DNA of 64,000 bases from Linanthus parryae. Its lineage: Eukaryota; Streptophyta; Magnoliopsida; Ericales; Polemoniaceae. A program made the position numbers and the translations under genes. Shown in pieces: positions 1-12,739 of this stretch (its first letter is position 1; each line of letters begins with the position of its first letter). Below the pieces are notes generated by a model that did no database searches, was not told where the DNA came from, and saw only the letters and a list, made by a program, of their open reading frames with translations. The DNA lies in contig JALGPY010000014.1 in assembly GCA_023055425.1 (NCBI GenBank), forward strand, positions 250,501 to 314,500. Reading direction: 5' to 3'.

Positions 1-2710
1 TTATGTAGATTGTTATGGATGGTGTACTAAATGGGGACACATTGGACAAGAAATGATGAATAGGCTAGCTAGAGCAGCCCTACTTGGGACATTATCCAAA
101 GTTTCCTTATCTGTATGTGAGTTTTGCCATGCAGGAAAGGCGAAACATAGACTATTTATTAAAGCAGTAAGGGCTACCGAGCCTTTATATCTTATTCATT
201 CTGATGTTTTTGGTCCGTTAAGTGTTAGAGCTATACATGATGCTTACTATTTCACCACATTTATATATGAATGTACACCTTTCGAATATGTGTATTGGAT
301 GTCACATAAGTTCAAGGAACTAGAGTTCTTCAGACGGTATCTAAAAGAGGTAGAGAACCAACTAGACGAGAGCATTGAGGCTCTTAGGATAGACCGAGGT
401 CGCAAGTATCTATCTGAGTATTTTCAAGAGCTATGTGAAAATAAATGGAGAAGTAAGGTTGTTGATTATTCCCAATACCCCATAGCAAAATGGTGTAGCA
501 CAAAGGAGGGATACGACACAATTACAGATGGTTCGATGTATGATGCCGTGAGCAGACTTGCTAGTATCCTATTGGGGAGACACTTTGCTGAATGCTTCCT
601 ACGCACTCAACCGCGTGCCCACCAAGTATGTAGCCACTACCCCTTACGAGATGTGGACTAAGAGGAGATCCGAGTTAGGTCACCTGAGGCCATGGGGACC
701 TTCAACTTATGTACAAACCAACTCCATAAGGATGAAAAGTTTTCCCTAGAGGAAATAAGTGTATCTTCATCATCTATCCAAAGAATTCGAAGGGTTATGG
801 TGGGTATTACGGCATCACCCGAACAGTAGTGCAGCAAGAATGGATTCACAAGAAGTGGAATTTCTCAAGGGAGATTTTCCAAGTCAGGGAAAGGTTCGCG
901 GAGATGTCGACCTCTACGAGATGGAGGAACTATTGGATGGCACCCCATGATTAGTCAATAATGAGGGAACATTTCCTCAAGTCCTATGGACACTTGGAGT
1001 GACTTGCCAACTGAGCATCGCATTCAAATGGATGAGAGCGACGAGATCCTTCCATGCGAGGGGGTGCTCGTGAGAGCATACCCCCTCGATGATTTGAGAT
1101 CGAAGGGGAGGCCTTTATATTCACTTTGCATGACGACGATGAGATTAGGACTATATCTCAGACCTTATCGTCCTGCTTGTAAGGAATAGAAAGTAGCCTT
1201 ACACGAAGAGTTGAAGTCTATATATGAGGGTCAACCATGTCATGAACTTGGTTGACTTGCAACCTTGAAGCAAGATTATAGGATATAAATGAGTTTTCAA
1301 GGTCAAGAGAATAGAAGACAGAAACAAAGAAAGGTATAAGGTTCGTTTTGTGGCGCAGAGATACACCCATCAGAAGGGTGTGGACTACGACGAAATATTC
1401 TCCACAGTGGTGAGATTCGCGCCAATTCGCTTAATATTGGAAATAGTAGAAAAAAGGGCTTCGAGCTCCGTCAGATTGACGTAAAGAGTGAATTTCTCAA
1501 TGGAAACCTCAAATAGTAGATCTATATGACCCTACTAGAGGGTTTTGAGGCAAAAGGTTAAGGGAACAAAGTGTGTAAACTGATTAAGTCAATTTATGGC
1601 CTTACGGAGTCCTCTGAACATTGGTATTTGAGATTTCATCATGATATTGTTTCCTATGGGCTCATGATAATTGATGAAGATCATTGCGTGTAGGTCAAAC
1701 AATTTCGTAACAAGTTCATGATTTTGTCAATTTATATAGATGATATGCTATTGGCTCGTAACGATTCAGGTTTTCTCGTAGCCATTAAGTTATCATCTCC
1801 ATTCGCGATGACAGATATTTGTGAGACGAGTTATATTCTCGTTCGTTCAAATAGACTTCTTACATTCTCCCTAGAGGTGTACATCAAGAAGATACTTGAA
1901 CGTTTCCATATGATGGAATTCAAGCCATATGATACTCTTGTAGCTCGTGGTAAGACTTTGAGCCTACATATGTGCTCTAAGATACCAAAATAGATATACC
2001 AGATGATTAAAGTACCCTATGAAAGTGTTGTTGGGAGTCTTGAGTATGCTATGATGTGTACTAGACCCGACAAATTCTATACAGTAGAATTAGCTAGTAG
2101 ATATCAGGTGAATACCGATTAAGGACACTGAAAGGAAGTCAAGATGATTCTAAAATATCTCAAAGGAACCATGGATAACGTGTTGTGATATCGGAGTTTG
2201 ATCTTCGACTCATCAATTGCAATTATGTTGACTGGAATAGTGACCTAGACACTCAAATATTCACCTTAGGCTACAACTTCATGTTTGATGGTGGGGTCAT
2301 CACATTAAATAGGAATAAGCAATACTGCACCACTATAGTAAAGATGGAGGCGCAGCATGTTGCATGTTCTATCGCGGGCAAAAATGTGTTTAGTTGAAAA
2401 GGGTTTTGTCCAACTTTGGAGTTGTTGGCAGACCTGTACCTTTTGTTGTGATAGTATGGCATCCATAGCATGTGTTCGGGGACACTAAGTATCACTATAA
2501 AGCCAAATACAGATGGATAATGTGCCCATTCATCATGAATGTGGTAGCTACCAGAGAAAGTATCTTAGAGGATATCCTGACGAGTAAGATGATAACAGAA
2601 CCCATGACTAAGCCCCTCGTGAAAGTTCTCCTTGTGAGTTATGTTAGGGAGATAAGACTCGGTAGTTGGTCACTAGTTTCCTTGATTGATGAATGTTTAA
2701 GACATTGAAG
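1..2710 (+). pseudogene. Decayed Ty1/Copia polyprotein (integrase, RT, RNase H), left end outside window
   Basis: Three frames have to be followed to read a Copia pol, so this copy is dead. Positions 53-661 read as the zinc-binding end of integrase (CEFCHAGKAK near 115-145) followed by the integrase core (IHSDVFGPL, EALRIDRGRKYLSEYF). Positions 558-749 continue in another frame with the conserved WGDTLLNASYALNRVPTKY block. Reverse transcriptase remnants lie at about 1320-1990, including RFVAQRYTHQKGVDYDE and the catalytic YIDDM motif near 1733. RNase H remnants follow (MCTRPDKFYT near 2054, KMEAQHVAC near 2341), and a C-terminal tail resembling TEPMTKPL lies near 2600. In-frame stops and frameshifts are frequent. 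It is a different, older Copia lineage from the element at 15.9-22.4 kb. Confidence 0.85.
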
Positions 2711-3996
2711 TTAGAATTTTAAGTCAATTTGCTTGGTTATTATGCATGTAATGTTTGTTATGTGCGTCATATGTTGTATTTCCGTTACTATCATTAAGCA
2801 TGAGACATAGACATCAAGATTGACTCACTTACACAAGCAATCGTATTTCGCACCATAGATGGTGAGCAAAGATGATACATATTCCTCGTTAAGCTAGACG
2901 CTGACTTGATGGAATCAATTGTCGCCTTGGATAGAGTTCAAGATGCAGCTACCCAAAACATGGTGACTCCCATAAGCCATGTAAGTATGTGGAAAAGCTA
3001 AATGCGAGAACTGATAGGGCGCATTAGCATGCGACATTTCGGTTCTTGGGTATGCGCTGGAGGGTGACTGGACTAGAATTTGCATAGTGGTCCTTTATGA
3101 TGTGCTCCAAATGGAGCTGAAACACCATGTCATGTACTCACCTGCTAAGAGCGACATAGGGTGGTTAGAAGAGTAGTCCCATGACTCCTCACCGATTGAG
3201 CCTCGTCGATCATCCGAGTATGACTGACACTCAATACCGTTATTACTATTGACTGTCGTGAAGTGACGGGTTGGTGGTGCTATTTTGGCATGCAACCTAC
3301 ATGGCATGGATGATTAATCCTTCCAGAAATCACTGAGAACAACACCTAATCCGAATTCGATCAACACACATGCGAGGGGAAGAATCTCATTGCATCTGCC
3401 CTATGTTTATTCATTGACGGTGCTTGTGAGGCTCATGTCGGTCATGCGAGTTTTGATTACAGCAATAGCACGTCAGATACATTCGAGCATGGTTTATGGA
3501 CTAGATATGTTCATCATATACGGGATGGCATATTATTGTGTCTAGGGCATACGAAAGATGTACTTTGCTTTGTCTTAGAGGTTGAGCCTTCCCGCGTTGG
3601 TTCTTACGAGCTTGGGGTACAGATCTCCCGAAATCCAGGTACTCTCAAATCGCCATCAATTGGGATGGCGATTGGATATTAGAAGATTATAAACCTAAAC
3701 AAATTAACGCATAATTATGCAGGTACTCGCAAATCCTATAGTAAGGCTGCAAATATGGGGAAACTTATAATATAAATATAGCTAGTTCCAACGCATATGA
3801 GATGTACTATAGTACGACTCAACACAATAGAAAACCTAGTTTTCTCTCTACTAGTTCCTCCCTCACGGATAAAAATGAGTTACTCGTGTTGTGGATACCA
3901 ACTATCGCCAAAGAGGTACACGTTTATGGTGAAACCGAAGCATGTGGACATTAATGCCAAAATCCGATGTATCGTTCGAAGGACGATCACATTATA
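2711..3996 (+). repeat. Probable degenerate 3' LTR and untranslated tail of the first Copia element
   Basis: No coding signal is present. The stretch directly follows the end of the Copia RNase H remnant. Near 3805-3860 it contains AAAACCTAGTTTTCTCTCTA, which resembles the R/U5 segment of many plant Copia LTRs. No matching 5' LTR is in the window, so the boundaries are estimates. Confidence 0.4.
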
Positions 3997-4818
3997 AGAA
4001 GTAATTTAATTGCTCCCACTATTACCATCATGCTATATCTTCTTCAACTTTGTCTGAGGAATTGCCACGTGGCATCAACTAATAATTAATTTCTTACCTA
4101 ATATACATACTATTCATTCAGGAAGTGCTACGTGAAATTATTTTTATTTATTTCTTTGTTACACTTTTTATTACAAATATAGTAACAATCACATTACTAG
4201 AATACATAAAAAGGTAATGTATTGATGTCACATATCAAAATGTAATGACATCTGAAATAGAAATAAGGTTCTCCAAAATAGGAATAGGTTACCATCCAAA
4301 AAAAAATGTTTGAAGATAAATTAGTGTATTTATCATAAAAAGAAATTATATAATTCATTTTGAAACCAAAATACGTGAAATTTCAAGAAAATATACTCTT
4401 AAATATTTGAAAACGACAAATTCCAATTAGACTATTATTACACGTTTATTTAAATTTTCTATCAATCTTTTCATCCACTAAAGCCATTAGTATTATATAT
4501 ATATTTTTTCTAATTTTAAAGTTTCAATCAATTAATAATGTTGACCAAATATAATTCAATAAATTGCTTTTAATGACCCATCGATCAAATAACATAAAAA
4601 GATTTAATTGTTTTTACCACATACCTTAACCAAGAAAATTCAAAACTCAAAAAGAAATAAAATCCAAAACGGATATGTGACCAAATTAGTTATCATTACA
4701 CCATTCTATTTTCTATACTATATACTGTTTCAGAATGTCTTCTTAAGCTTTGCCCGAAGAATCGCCACGCGGAATTTTCAATTATTTAATGTAACTTCTT
4801 AAAAAATGTTCAATTACT
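3997..4818. other. AT-rich intergenic stretch without recognisable gene
   Basis: The region is very AT-rich with no supported coding region. Two similar segments about 700 bp apart (around 4040-4080 and 4735-4775) share the pattern TCTTCTT..CTTTG..GA.GAAT.GCCACG.GG, suggesting a diverged direct repeat or an old element edge. I could not define ends. Confidence 0.3.
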
Positions 4819-5196
4819 TGGAAAGGTATTCTAAGTAGTAATGACCTAATTAAAAGAGGAATGAGGTGGAGAATTGGATTGGGAAATTTGATCGATGCCT
4901 AACAAACCCCTGCATCAGGAGACCGACAACTTTTAAACCGATTACACAAATCCCAGCAGATGAACCCATTATGGTGCATCAGCTTATAAACCAACACAAA
5001 AATGGGATGAAGATCTGGTGAACAATCTGTTTCTACCACCAGACAGTGAAGAGATAAGGAGACTCTATCTAGCAGTTAACCCAGGTCAAGACAAGAGAAT
5101 ATGGCATTACGAGAAGGATGGACTTTATACAATGAAATCGGGATACGAATTAACCAGATCCATCAACAAAGAGGAGGAAGGTACTACAGGTCCCCA
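4819..5196 (+). pseudogene. LINE (L1-type) ORF2 C-terminal fragment, left part, split by a Helitron
   Basis: Reading along the strand gives the conserved plant LINE region after the reverse transcriptase: LIKRGMRWRIGLGN near 4850-4890 (family form RWRIGNG), then a stop, PTTFKPITQIP, a small frameshift near 5008, and WHYEKDGLYTMKSGYELTRS (about 5102-5160), the classic segment before the zf-RVT zinc-binding domain. The upstream RT is absent, so the copy is 5' truncated, which is usual for LINEs. The frame runs into position 5196, where Helitron sequence starts in the middle of a codon. It resumes at 13535. Confidence 0.85.
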
Positions 5197-5979
5197 TCTT
5201 TACTATCTTAAAAGAGTGAATAAATTTAAATGATTCCTAAGATCGTTTATTATAAAAGTGACACTCTAAATTTTTTTATTACAAAATGGCCCTGTTAAAC
5301 TTGGACTATTCCGTTTGTTTACTACAAAAGTAATGCTATCCCTTAATTACTTTTATTTTTCAATAAAATCCATCCCATTGCTAACGAGGGTTGTACGAGT
5401 AGTTCCAGCTGCAACCCCAACATGGAGATCCACAGGAGTCGTACGAACTAAAGCTATGCTTAATCTTGTTCAAAGGTTGCCTATCCAATGGTCTATTTCA
5501 ATCGTTGGTTAATTAGTTTGTTCTACGTATTTTCTTTGTATCATCTATTTCACAACTGTAAAAATCGTAGGCCATTGTTTTGGGATTTATGTAATGGATT
5601 GTGTTGATATTCAAAGGCGATCATTAATTTCATCGTCATACGTTTGAGACCTCGGAGGAGGTTATGTAGCAGGATTTTACCCAACTAATCTGATTACAAG
5701 GGTGCAAAAGTAGCAGGAGTTCAACATATAGGTATGTGAAACCTTTCTGATTTTCCATTGTGAAACCTAATTTTTATGTTCGTTTGTTTGATTGTTTGCT
5801 AATCTTCATGGGTTTCTCTCTTCTTCATATGATCTTGAGTTTGTCTCTGCTGCACAAGCTATTGACGTAGTCTATTCAACTGCTTCTCTATTTTCTCATT
5901 CTTTTATCACATTCGTATGGCTTCTTGTGTTCCACCCGGGTCGATAGATTACTTGGTGGATTTTGTTGAATAGCTTAGT

Positions 5980-6080
5980 TTGGTTTTGTAGTCAGTTTTC
6001 CCTTCTGTGTAGGCTATGGTGCAAGCTTCTTTCTAACCGTGTTTTTTTGTTTCAATGAAATTTCTCGTTACATAAAAAAA
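5980..6080 (+). repeat. Possible LINE 3' tail within the Helitron
   Basis: The run TTTGTTTCAATGAAATTTC followed by an A-rich tail ending near 6080 looks like the 3' untranslated end and poly(A) of a plant L1 LINE. No coding part could be recognised immediately upstream, so this may instead be a captured gene 3' end. Confidence 0.3.
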
Positions 6081-6714
6081 ATACAGGGTCAAAAATGAAG
6101 ATGGTATATTCAATTCTTCTTACACATTCTCAAATAAAAAAATCAATTCTTATGTACATCTATTCATTGATTGATTTATGTAACCTTCTCGCTCTCTTAA
6201 TTAAGTAGACAAGTTCTCAGAATCCCGGTTCTCATTGTTATATTTATTTAGTGAAAAAAATTATGCACTCATTCTAAGAACTACATATAAAACATAGATA
6301 ACCATTCGCAGAAGGCAAGCGAAGGGATAGGGGCTCTTTGTTTCTATCATTTTGAAAGAACATATAAGCAAGTCCAGATAGCGCAACTCTATTTCTTTCA
6401 GAGCAGAAGGACAACTGCTCAGAATTTGAAGTTCTTGCTCTAAGATTACATATCATTAATGGATATCACTGAATGGCGTTTTCAGGAATCTTTGTTTATT
6501 TGATTATATGCGTTCATGTCACAGTGCCACGGAATAAGTTTGTTAACACAACCCTACAATTCATTGAGTTTTATCAACTAAAATAGTTTTTAACCATGAC
6601 ATTCTTCAGTGTAGCCCTAATCCGATGATTATTCTTATTCAATAAATTTCTATGTATATTTTACTTCCCACCCCATGTGATGAAAGAAAGGAGAATACGA
6701 TTGCACAAATTTTG

Positions 6715-6876
6715 TGCTTTGTGGGCTAATTAGCATAATGGAAAAATAGAATCAGTGCCCAGATTGATTGCTTTGTGGGTTAATTAGCATTTTGGACAAT
6801 ATAATCAGAGCCAAAGTTGTTTGCTTTGTGGGTTAATTAGCATATTGGGATAGTAGAATCAGTGCCAAAGTCTAAG
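6715..6876 (+). repeat. Minisatellite, three units of about 54 bp
   Basis: The motif TGCTTTGTGGGTTAATTAGC starts at 6715 (one base different), 6769 and 6822. Each copy is followed by a similar stretch ending AATCAG.GCC. Unit spacing is 54 and 53 bp. It lies inside the Helitron. Confidence 0.8.
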
Positions 6877-7640
6877 TCTTATCTTTCTCAAAGTTGTCAA
6901 ATTCCCCGAAGCAATGGGATGGATTCCGTTTAGGTTATTGTAGGCCAGTCAAAAAACTGAGTTTATTTCAGCCCTATAACTGTGTTTAGATATTGCTTCT
7001 AAATTTCTAAGATGAAACACATAGCTTTCATGTTTTTTGCTTAACTTGTGTTATTTACCATCTTAATTTTCTACAACTTCTTTGGATATAAGCGTTGATT
7101 CATATTATTTTGTCAACTGGGTGTTGAAAAATTTCTCTATATACAAAATGCTGTGGCATGATGACTACAACTTTTGCCTGAAACTGCAGTATTTTAGCCT
7201 TGCCAAGTAAAATACTACAATACTATGACTAAATATTCTCTTGAAATTTCAATTCGGTACGTGTTCCCTTAAATTCCGTCCTATGTCTGTTATAATAATG
7301 TTGCCGGATGCACCAGTCATGGTTTGGATCCCATACCTTAAGTTATTTGATTTCTAACTTGGAGTAACAACTAGTTTAAAAAAAATCATCAATTTCATGG
7401 TCTTTTGTTAAAGGACTAGCAGTACGCAAAACCATTATTCGCGGGTTGAACACAGACTTCCAGTGACAAAATCTCACCAGCATCACTCAAGAAACGGAAG
7501 GTTACTTCATTGTTCATGTATTAAAGTCGTCATCTTTTTCACTTCATCATACGAGGACTAGAACCTCTGTTTCAATCAACCCAATTATTTCAAAATTGTG
7601 CTGTTTTAGAGACACATGAATTGTTGGTTATTATACATGC

Positions 7641-8730
7641 ATGTTCATCTCCTTAACTCATTGTCTACCTCCGCCTCCTGTTCTGTCTCTATCTATTCTC
7701 TTCTCTGATAATCGAAACTGCCTTTTACTTGCTAGGGTTTATGCAATAGTTGTTGACTTGTTCAAGAAATTGACTATAGAATCAGTAGTGATCTTCATTC
7801 CCCGTTCAGCGGGAAAAGCTCCAGATATTTCTCTTCAAGTGAGTGATACTCTTCTTCCACACAATTTTGTACAATTTCGTATTTGATCCTGAAGGAGACA
7901 AATTTCTACCACATACAAAGGACAAACGCTGTGAGGGTTTCAGTGAATTTGGACCAATCATGCGAAACTACGAGGTTAGTTTACTTTTTTTGCTTAATAT
8001 GTACCTCCTATTTCAATCCATCGTTGAATTCTTTTGTCTTGTACTTCAATTCATGTGTTGCAAGGACATTACTGCATTGTCTCTCTTTCACTAAACATCT
8101 CTTTCTTAAACTTCACACCTTTAGTTGTGGATTTTTGACTTTGTTGACCTTTTGTCACCAATTCAGATTATTTCTGTATTAGTTAATAAATCAATAGCCA
8201 CTGTTGTGAGCAGCCATGAGAAAATTTTGATGGAATGCAATTTGCTCTTGATTTCTTCCTGATACCGATCCTGATTATTTAATATTTTCCTTTTCGGGGA
8301 TTGTGAGCATTTGATCTTTGAAAGTTAAGACTTGAGTGGTAATATAAAGAACTGTTGACTACAAACAAATGATAAACTGATTTTTTTCTGACAAGGAGTT
8401 GATTCATTTTTACACTTAACAACAATTAAAAATGGGACCAGAGGGAACACAAAAATAGGCTTGAACTGCTTTCGCTCTCCCCCGCTTATCTTCTTTAAAT
8501 TGTGGTGAACTTTAAAAAAGAACCTTCGATTCTTTGATTGGGACGTACCGCCTTTTTCTGGAAGGGTATCTACTAGGTTCACATTTCGCACCTGAAGTCT
8601 ATAACAAGATGAACAAACAAGAATATTCTCCCTCACTTCATTATGCCAAAAGATCACCGGTCTGGCCGAGGCATGCAGACTGCTGCAAGTTCGATTCTAT
8701 TATGTTTTGTGATACCCAAGTGGACCTCAA
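7641..8730 (+). pseudogene. Exon-like captured gene fragments inside the Helitron, unidentified
   Basis: Three open stretches look like spliced exons. About 7700-7839 reads DLFKKLTIESVVIFIPRSAG and ends at a GTGAGT donor. About 7880-7974 reads DPEGDKFLPHTKDKRCEGF and ends with GAG before GTTAGT. About 8530-8730 reads LEGYLLGSHFAPEVYNKMNK through DTQVDLK and ends at GTAATT. They share the + strand. Helitrons commonly carry gene pieces, so host-gene capture is a reasonable inference. I do not recognise the protein and do not assign a function. No complete reading frame joins the pieces. Confidence 0.35.
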
Positions 8731-8981
8731 GGTAATTGGTCCGCTGATTTTGATTGTCTTACTTCACTGATCAACTTTTCTAAAATTGTTCATGTTTGTC
8801 TGAAAATCCGTGAATTTCTAAATCGAAAAAAACCCATGGATTTGTTTGTGTCTGTACGTGCAAACTTGTCATGGAAGATAAGCGCCAAAAAGAAAATAAA
8901 GGTACATATCTCGATCAATTAATTTTCTTAGGTGGAATGAACTTTCGAGGGGAAGACACATAAGATAGTACACATTTCTAC

Positions 8982-11763
8982 CACTACTACAGATTTTGTG
9001 TTTAGTGACAAATTATTTTGTCACTAAATGTTGATATTTTGTCAATAAAGGGTTCAGTGACAATATTTTTTCTGTCACTGTGCTGTCACTAAAAATATGC
9101 CACTAAACATCAAAGTGACAATATTTTTTTGTCGCAAAAAAAACAAGTCTTCAGTGACAAAATTTTCTTGTCACTAGGTATAGTGACAATCATTTTCTGT
9201 CACTGAAATGGAATTTTTTGTGACAATATTATCTTGTCACAAGATTTAGTGGCAACTTTTTTTGTCACTGAAATGAAATTGGTTGTGACAATATTTTTCT
9301 TGTCACTGGTATATGATCATCTGTGACAATATATGTTGCCACTTCTGACAAGCATTGAGTCATACTATTTTCTTGTCACTGTGCTCTAGTTAATACAATA
9401 TTGTCACAATAAATATAATATGCCATCGAACATGAAACCCGATACTTGATTTAAACAAATTTAACCAAATCCATCGTCGTGAAACGGTAATCCAAGAACT
9501 CTTACAGCCCGACATCATTTTACATCAACTATGCCAATCCTGTTACATCAACTATGACGAGGAAAATAGAAGAATCGCCATCCCAAAGAAACAGGTCATT
9601 TCTCTAAAGTCTTGAAGAAATCATATATCCATCTTTGTTAGAGGCAAAATACAGCGACTGACCACCATGCGTGCTGAAAAGAAACAGAGTCGTGTGAGTG
9701 CACAACAATTAATTAACTCGGCCACTATACATTAATGTTCAATATAGAAAACAACCATGTCTATATACAATATTTTACTTATAGGTAAAATTTGAAGCAC
9801 AGTCTACCAGGCTGAAGCATACTCCAAGCTTTTTCATTACCCAGATTAATGCTGATAAGATGGCTATGAAGATCCCTACTTCTAGTGGCTAGCTCATTTT
9901 TGTTAAGGGTTTTTGTGAAGTTGCTTTCTTCACGTTGGCTTTTTCTTGTATGTTTTTCTCTTCCTACTTTTCTCTGTTACTACTGCTTTGCTTTGTTTAA
10001 ATACCAAAACAGAATGTACCACCTAAGGCTGGATGACTAAGGACAGAGACACCTTGTTCAAGCATACCAGTTTCATATTCAATTTGTAAATAATTGGATT
10101 TGAAGAGACATGCAACTCCTTACCAGTTTCACAGTCGAAATTCTATTCTTGTATTTTAAGGTCAGAGGCATCCACTTCAAGCAATACCATTATCAGATCC
10201 ACTGAGAAAGCAGCTTCGCTCCCTTTGCTTTTGCTAGAGCACCTAAAGAACAAATCCAACAAGAGAAAATAATAAGAGACAAAGAAGCTGATTAAGGAAC
10301 TTCATAAATTCTACATTGAAAATATGGATAAAGACTTTAAGTTCATAATAAGGGACATAAGAAGGTCAAGACTTAAAGGTCTTATTAACATTTGAATCCA
10401 CAGTAACAATATGTGGATGAAGACACAGTCGGTGTAAGTTTGTAATCAACATTAACGAACTTTCATTGCAAGAAATAAGAAGGGGGAGGTGTTGTTTGGA
10501 GGCACCTCCATCATGATCTGTACTAGAAAGAAGCAGAGTTTCAAGCTGTGGAGGAAGCTGTCAAGAAGGCTACCAAGAAAGGTTTAGATAGAAATGAAAT
10601 TGAATATGATGCACTCACAGTGGTTCACAGCTGGTTAAACCCTCCTACTGCTCACTGGAATTGGAGTTCCAGAATTGAAGCTGGACTGATTACACTAAAG
10701 AGTAAGTCTTTGTCGGTTTAATACACAGAGTGTTCATCAACAAAAATCAACATAAGAACAGATGGTCAAACATTGTTGGAACTCTACATAGTTCAACAAG
10801 ATTATGTCCATCAGTTGAATAACTCGGCAATTTTAGTCAAAAATTAGCATTTGGTCCTGTTGTCAAATCAGTCTGTAAAAATTAAACATTGTGAAAGATC
10901 TTGCAAGGAACTACAGATTAACAAACCTTTCAATTATCATAACCAGCAAGTGCTTACCAGAGAGACAAGCAAGTGCTTACCATAGTGTGTGATGAGCATA
11001 CATAATTTTCAGACTATTTTAATGAGTGTTATATACCTTAAGACATTTGGGTTCCAATACACCCTCTGCATCCATAAGAAATGGAATGTATTAGAAATTT
11101 CAAGGAGCACGGTGAGTCATGGAGAGATATATACCGAAATTTCCATTGGATCTTGAAATCCCCAAGGGTTTCAGAAATCTGAAAGAAATTCCGTCATTTG
11201 TCTCAATCTGTAAGAGCGGGAGTGACTCGAGCCTCGTATAAGTTCAATTAGACAACATAGTTCATAAGTTTTCAGTAGACCGCAAGCCGATAGGAAAACG
11301 AAATCGAGAAATAGAGATTGAGATCTGAGACACGAAGGAGCAAAACCTAACATGAATACTATCACACAAAGAATCAAGGGATTTGAGACCAATAACATAT
11401 ACAAACCTCAAGTTCCTCGACTCAATCTGCAGATCTAACGGCGAGAGGAATCCAAGGCGGTCGCAGGGTGTACCTAGGTTTCTTTGGAGGGAGACGCGGC
11501 TGGAATTCATACCAGTGTAAAAATAAGGGAACAACATGATTTTATAACAGGAAAAATTCGATTATTGCATTTTGACCACTCAATTTTTGAAATTTCTAAA
11601 AAAGACCCCGAGGAAACCATTAAGTGACAGTTTCTCCTATATTGTCACATAAAACCCCCAAACTTTGACAATATTAGCAGTTGTCACTAACTATTCAAAT
11701 AGAGTGGCAATATGGCTATTGCCATTGGGTGTACTGTCACTATAGACATAATTTGTTGTAGTG
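8982..11763. mobile_element. CACTA-type DNA transposon, non-autonomous, inside the Helitron
   Basis: Left end CACTACTACAGATTTTGTG and right end (reverse complement) CACTACAACAAATTATG form the terminal inverted repeat. Flanking trinucleotides are TAC and TCC, an imperfect 3-bp duplication. Subterminal zones (about 9000-9420 and 11620-11750) hold many copies of TGTCACT / AGTGACA in both orientations, the arrangement bound by transposase in En/Spm-like elements. No transposase reading frame is visible. One open stretch (about 10534-10700, EEAVKKATKKGLDRNEIEYD) could be captured coding sequence of unknown origin. Confidence 0.78.
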
Positions 11764-12420
11764 TCCGTATTAGCTGTCGAAGATGGAAAGAACAATTCCA
11801 GGATGTAAAACTTGAGATAAAACTGCTGAAACATCCAGCTTGTAAGCTATAATTTCAACTCAAACACGTAGTTTAGTCCAACAATGGTTAAGCCTTACCT
11901 ATATCATTTCATAAATACAAAAATCAAATGAATAAGCTACTAGCTTTTTCCACATGAAGAAGAATATTGTTATGTTCTTGAGTCATGTCACTTTGAAGAT
12001 CACTTTTGTGAAAGACTACATATAATGACTTAATAAACAATAATGTATTAAATACTGACAAGGGTTAAATTTTTTGATTGATTTTCTTCTTCGTAACAAA
12101 ATACAAACTCTTGTGCACGCGGTGGATAATCTTTTTGGATATTGCATGCGTGATATCAGGTGAAATGGAAATCTGCGACCTATGTTCTCTTCATGGATCA
12201 TCGTTGTAATGGAACAGGAAATCATTTTTAGATGCATTCAGTGGCCTCATAGTTTGGGGAAAACTATTAAACCGTTATTTATCTCCCTTCGAAATTAGAA
12301 GAGAATATCCTGAAGGAAACTGAGGGCAGCTATTCCATAAATATCAGTGGCAACGGTTATTTATTGGAGAAATGTAGAATTTATTGAGACAGTAGGACCA
12401 TTAACTATTACACTAACTCT

Positions 12421-12739
12421 TAAGGGCACGTTTGGTGTCGGGATTGAAAATTGGGGGTACAAGGGGCCCTACAATATTATAGGGTGTATTTATATTAAGG
12501 GAGTAATAATTATATAGGGAGGATTATATAACAGGTTTGTTTGCACCCGTATAAATAGGGGGATTAAGACTTTAGTATTCAATCCCACCTATATGGTGGG
12601 ATTAGATTTTAGGCATACAAGGGGTATCGATAATAAGGGGGGGATTGAATCCCCCTTCAAATTATCCTTGTACCAAACACAAGTTATTATTATTACTGTA
12701 CCCCTTCTTTATCCCTGCATCAAACGTTGTCTCCATAGA
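12421..12739. mobile_element. MITE-like element with gapped terminal inverted repeats
   Basis: The left end contains GGGCACGTTTGGTGTCGGGA. The right end, read in reverse complement, contains ACGTTTGATGCAGGGATA. The body is rich in GGGG and CCCC tracts (AAGGGGGGGATTGAATCCCC type) and has no coding sequence. The size and the GGGCACGTTTGGT start recall Tourist/hAT-like MITEs. The target duplication is not clear. Confidence 0.5.
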
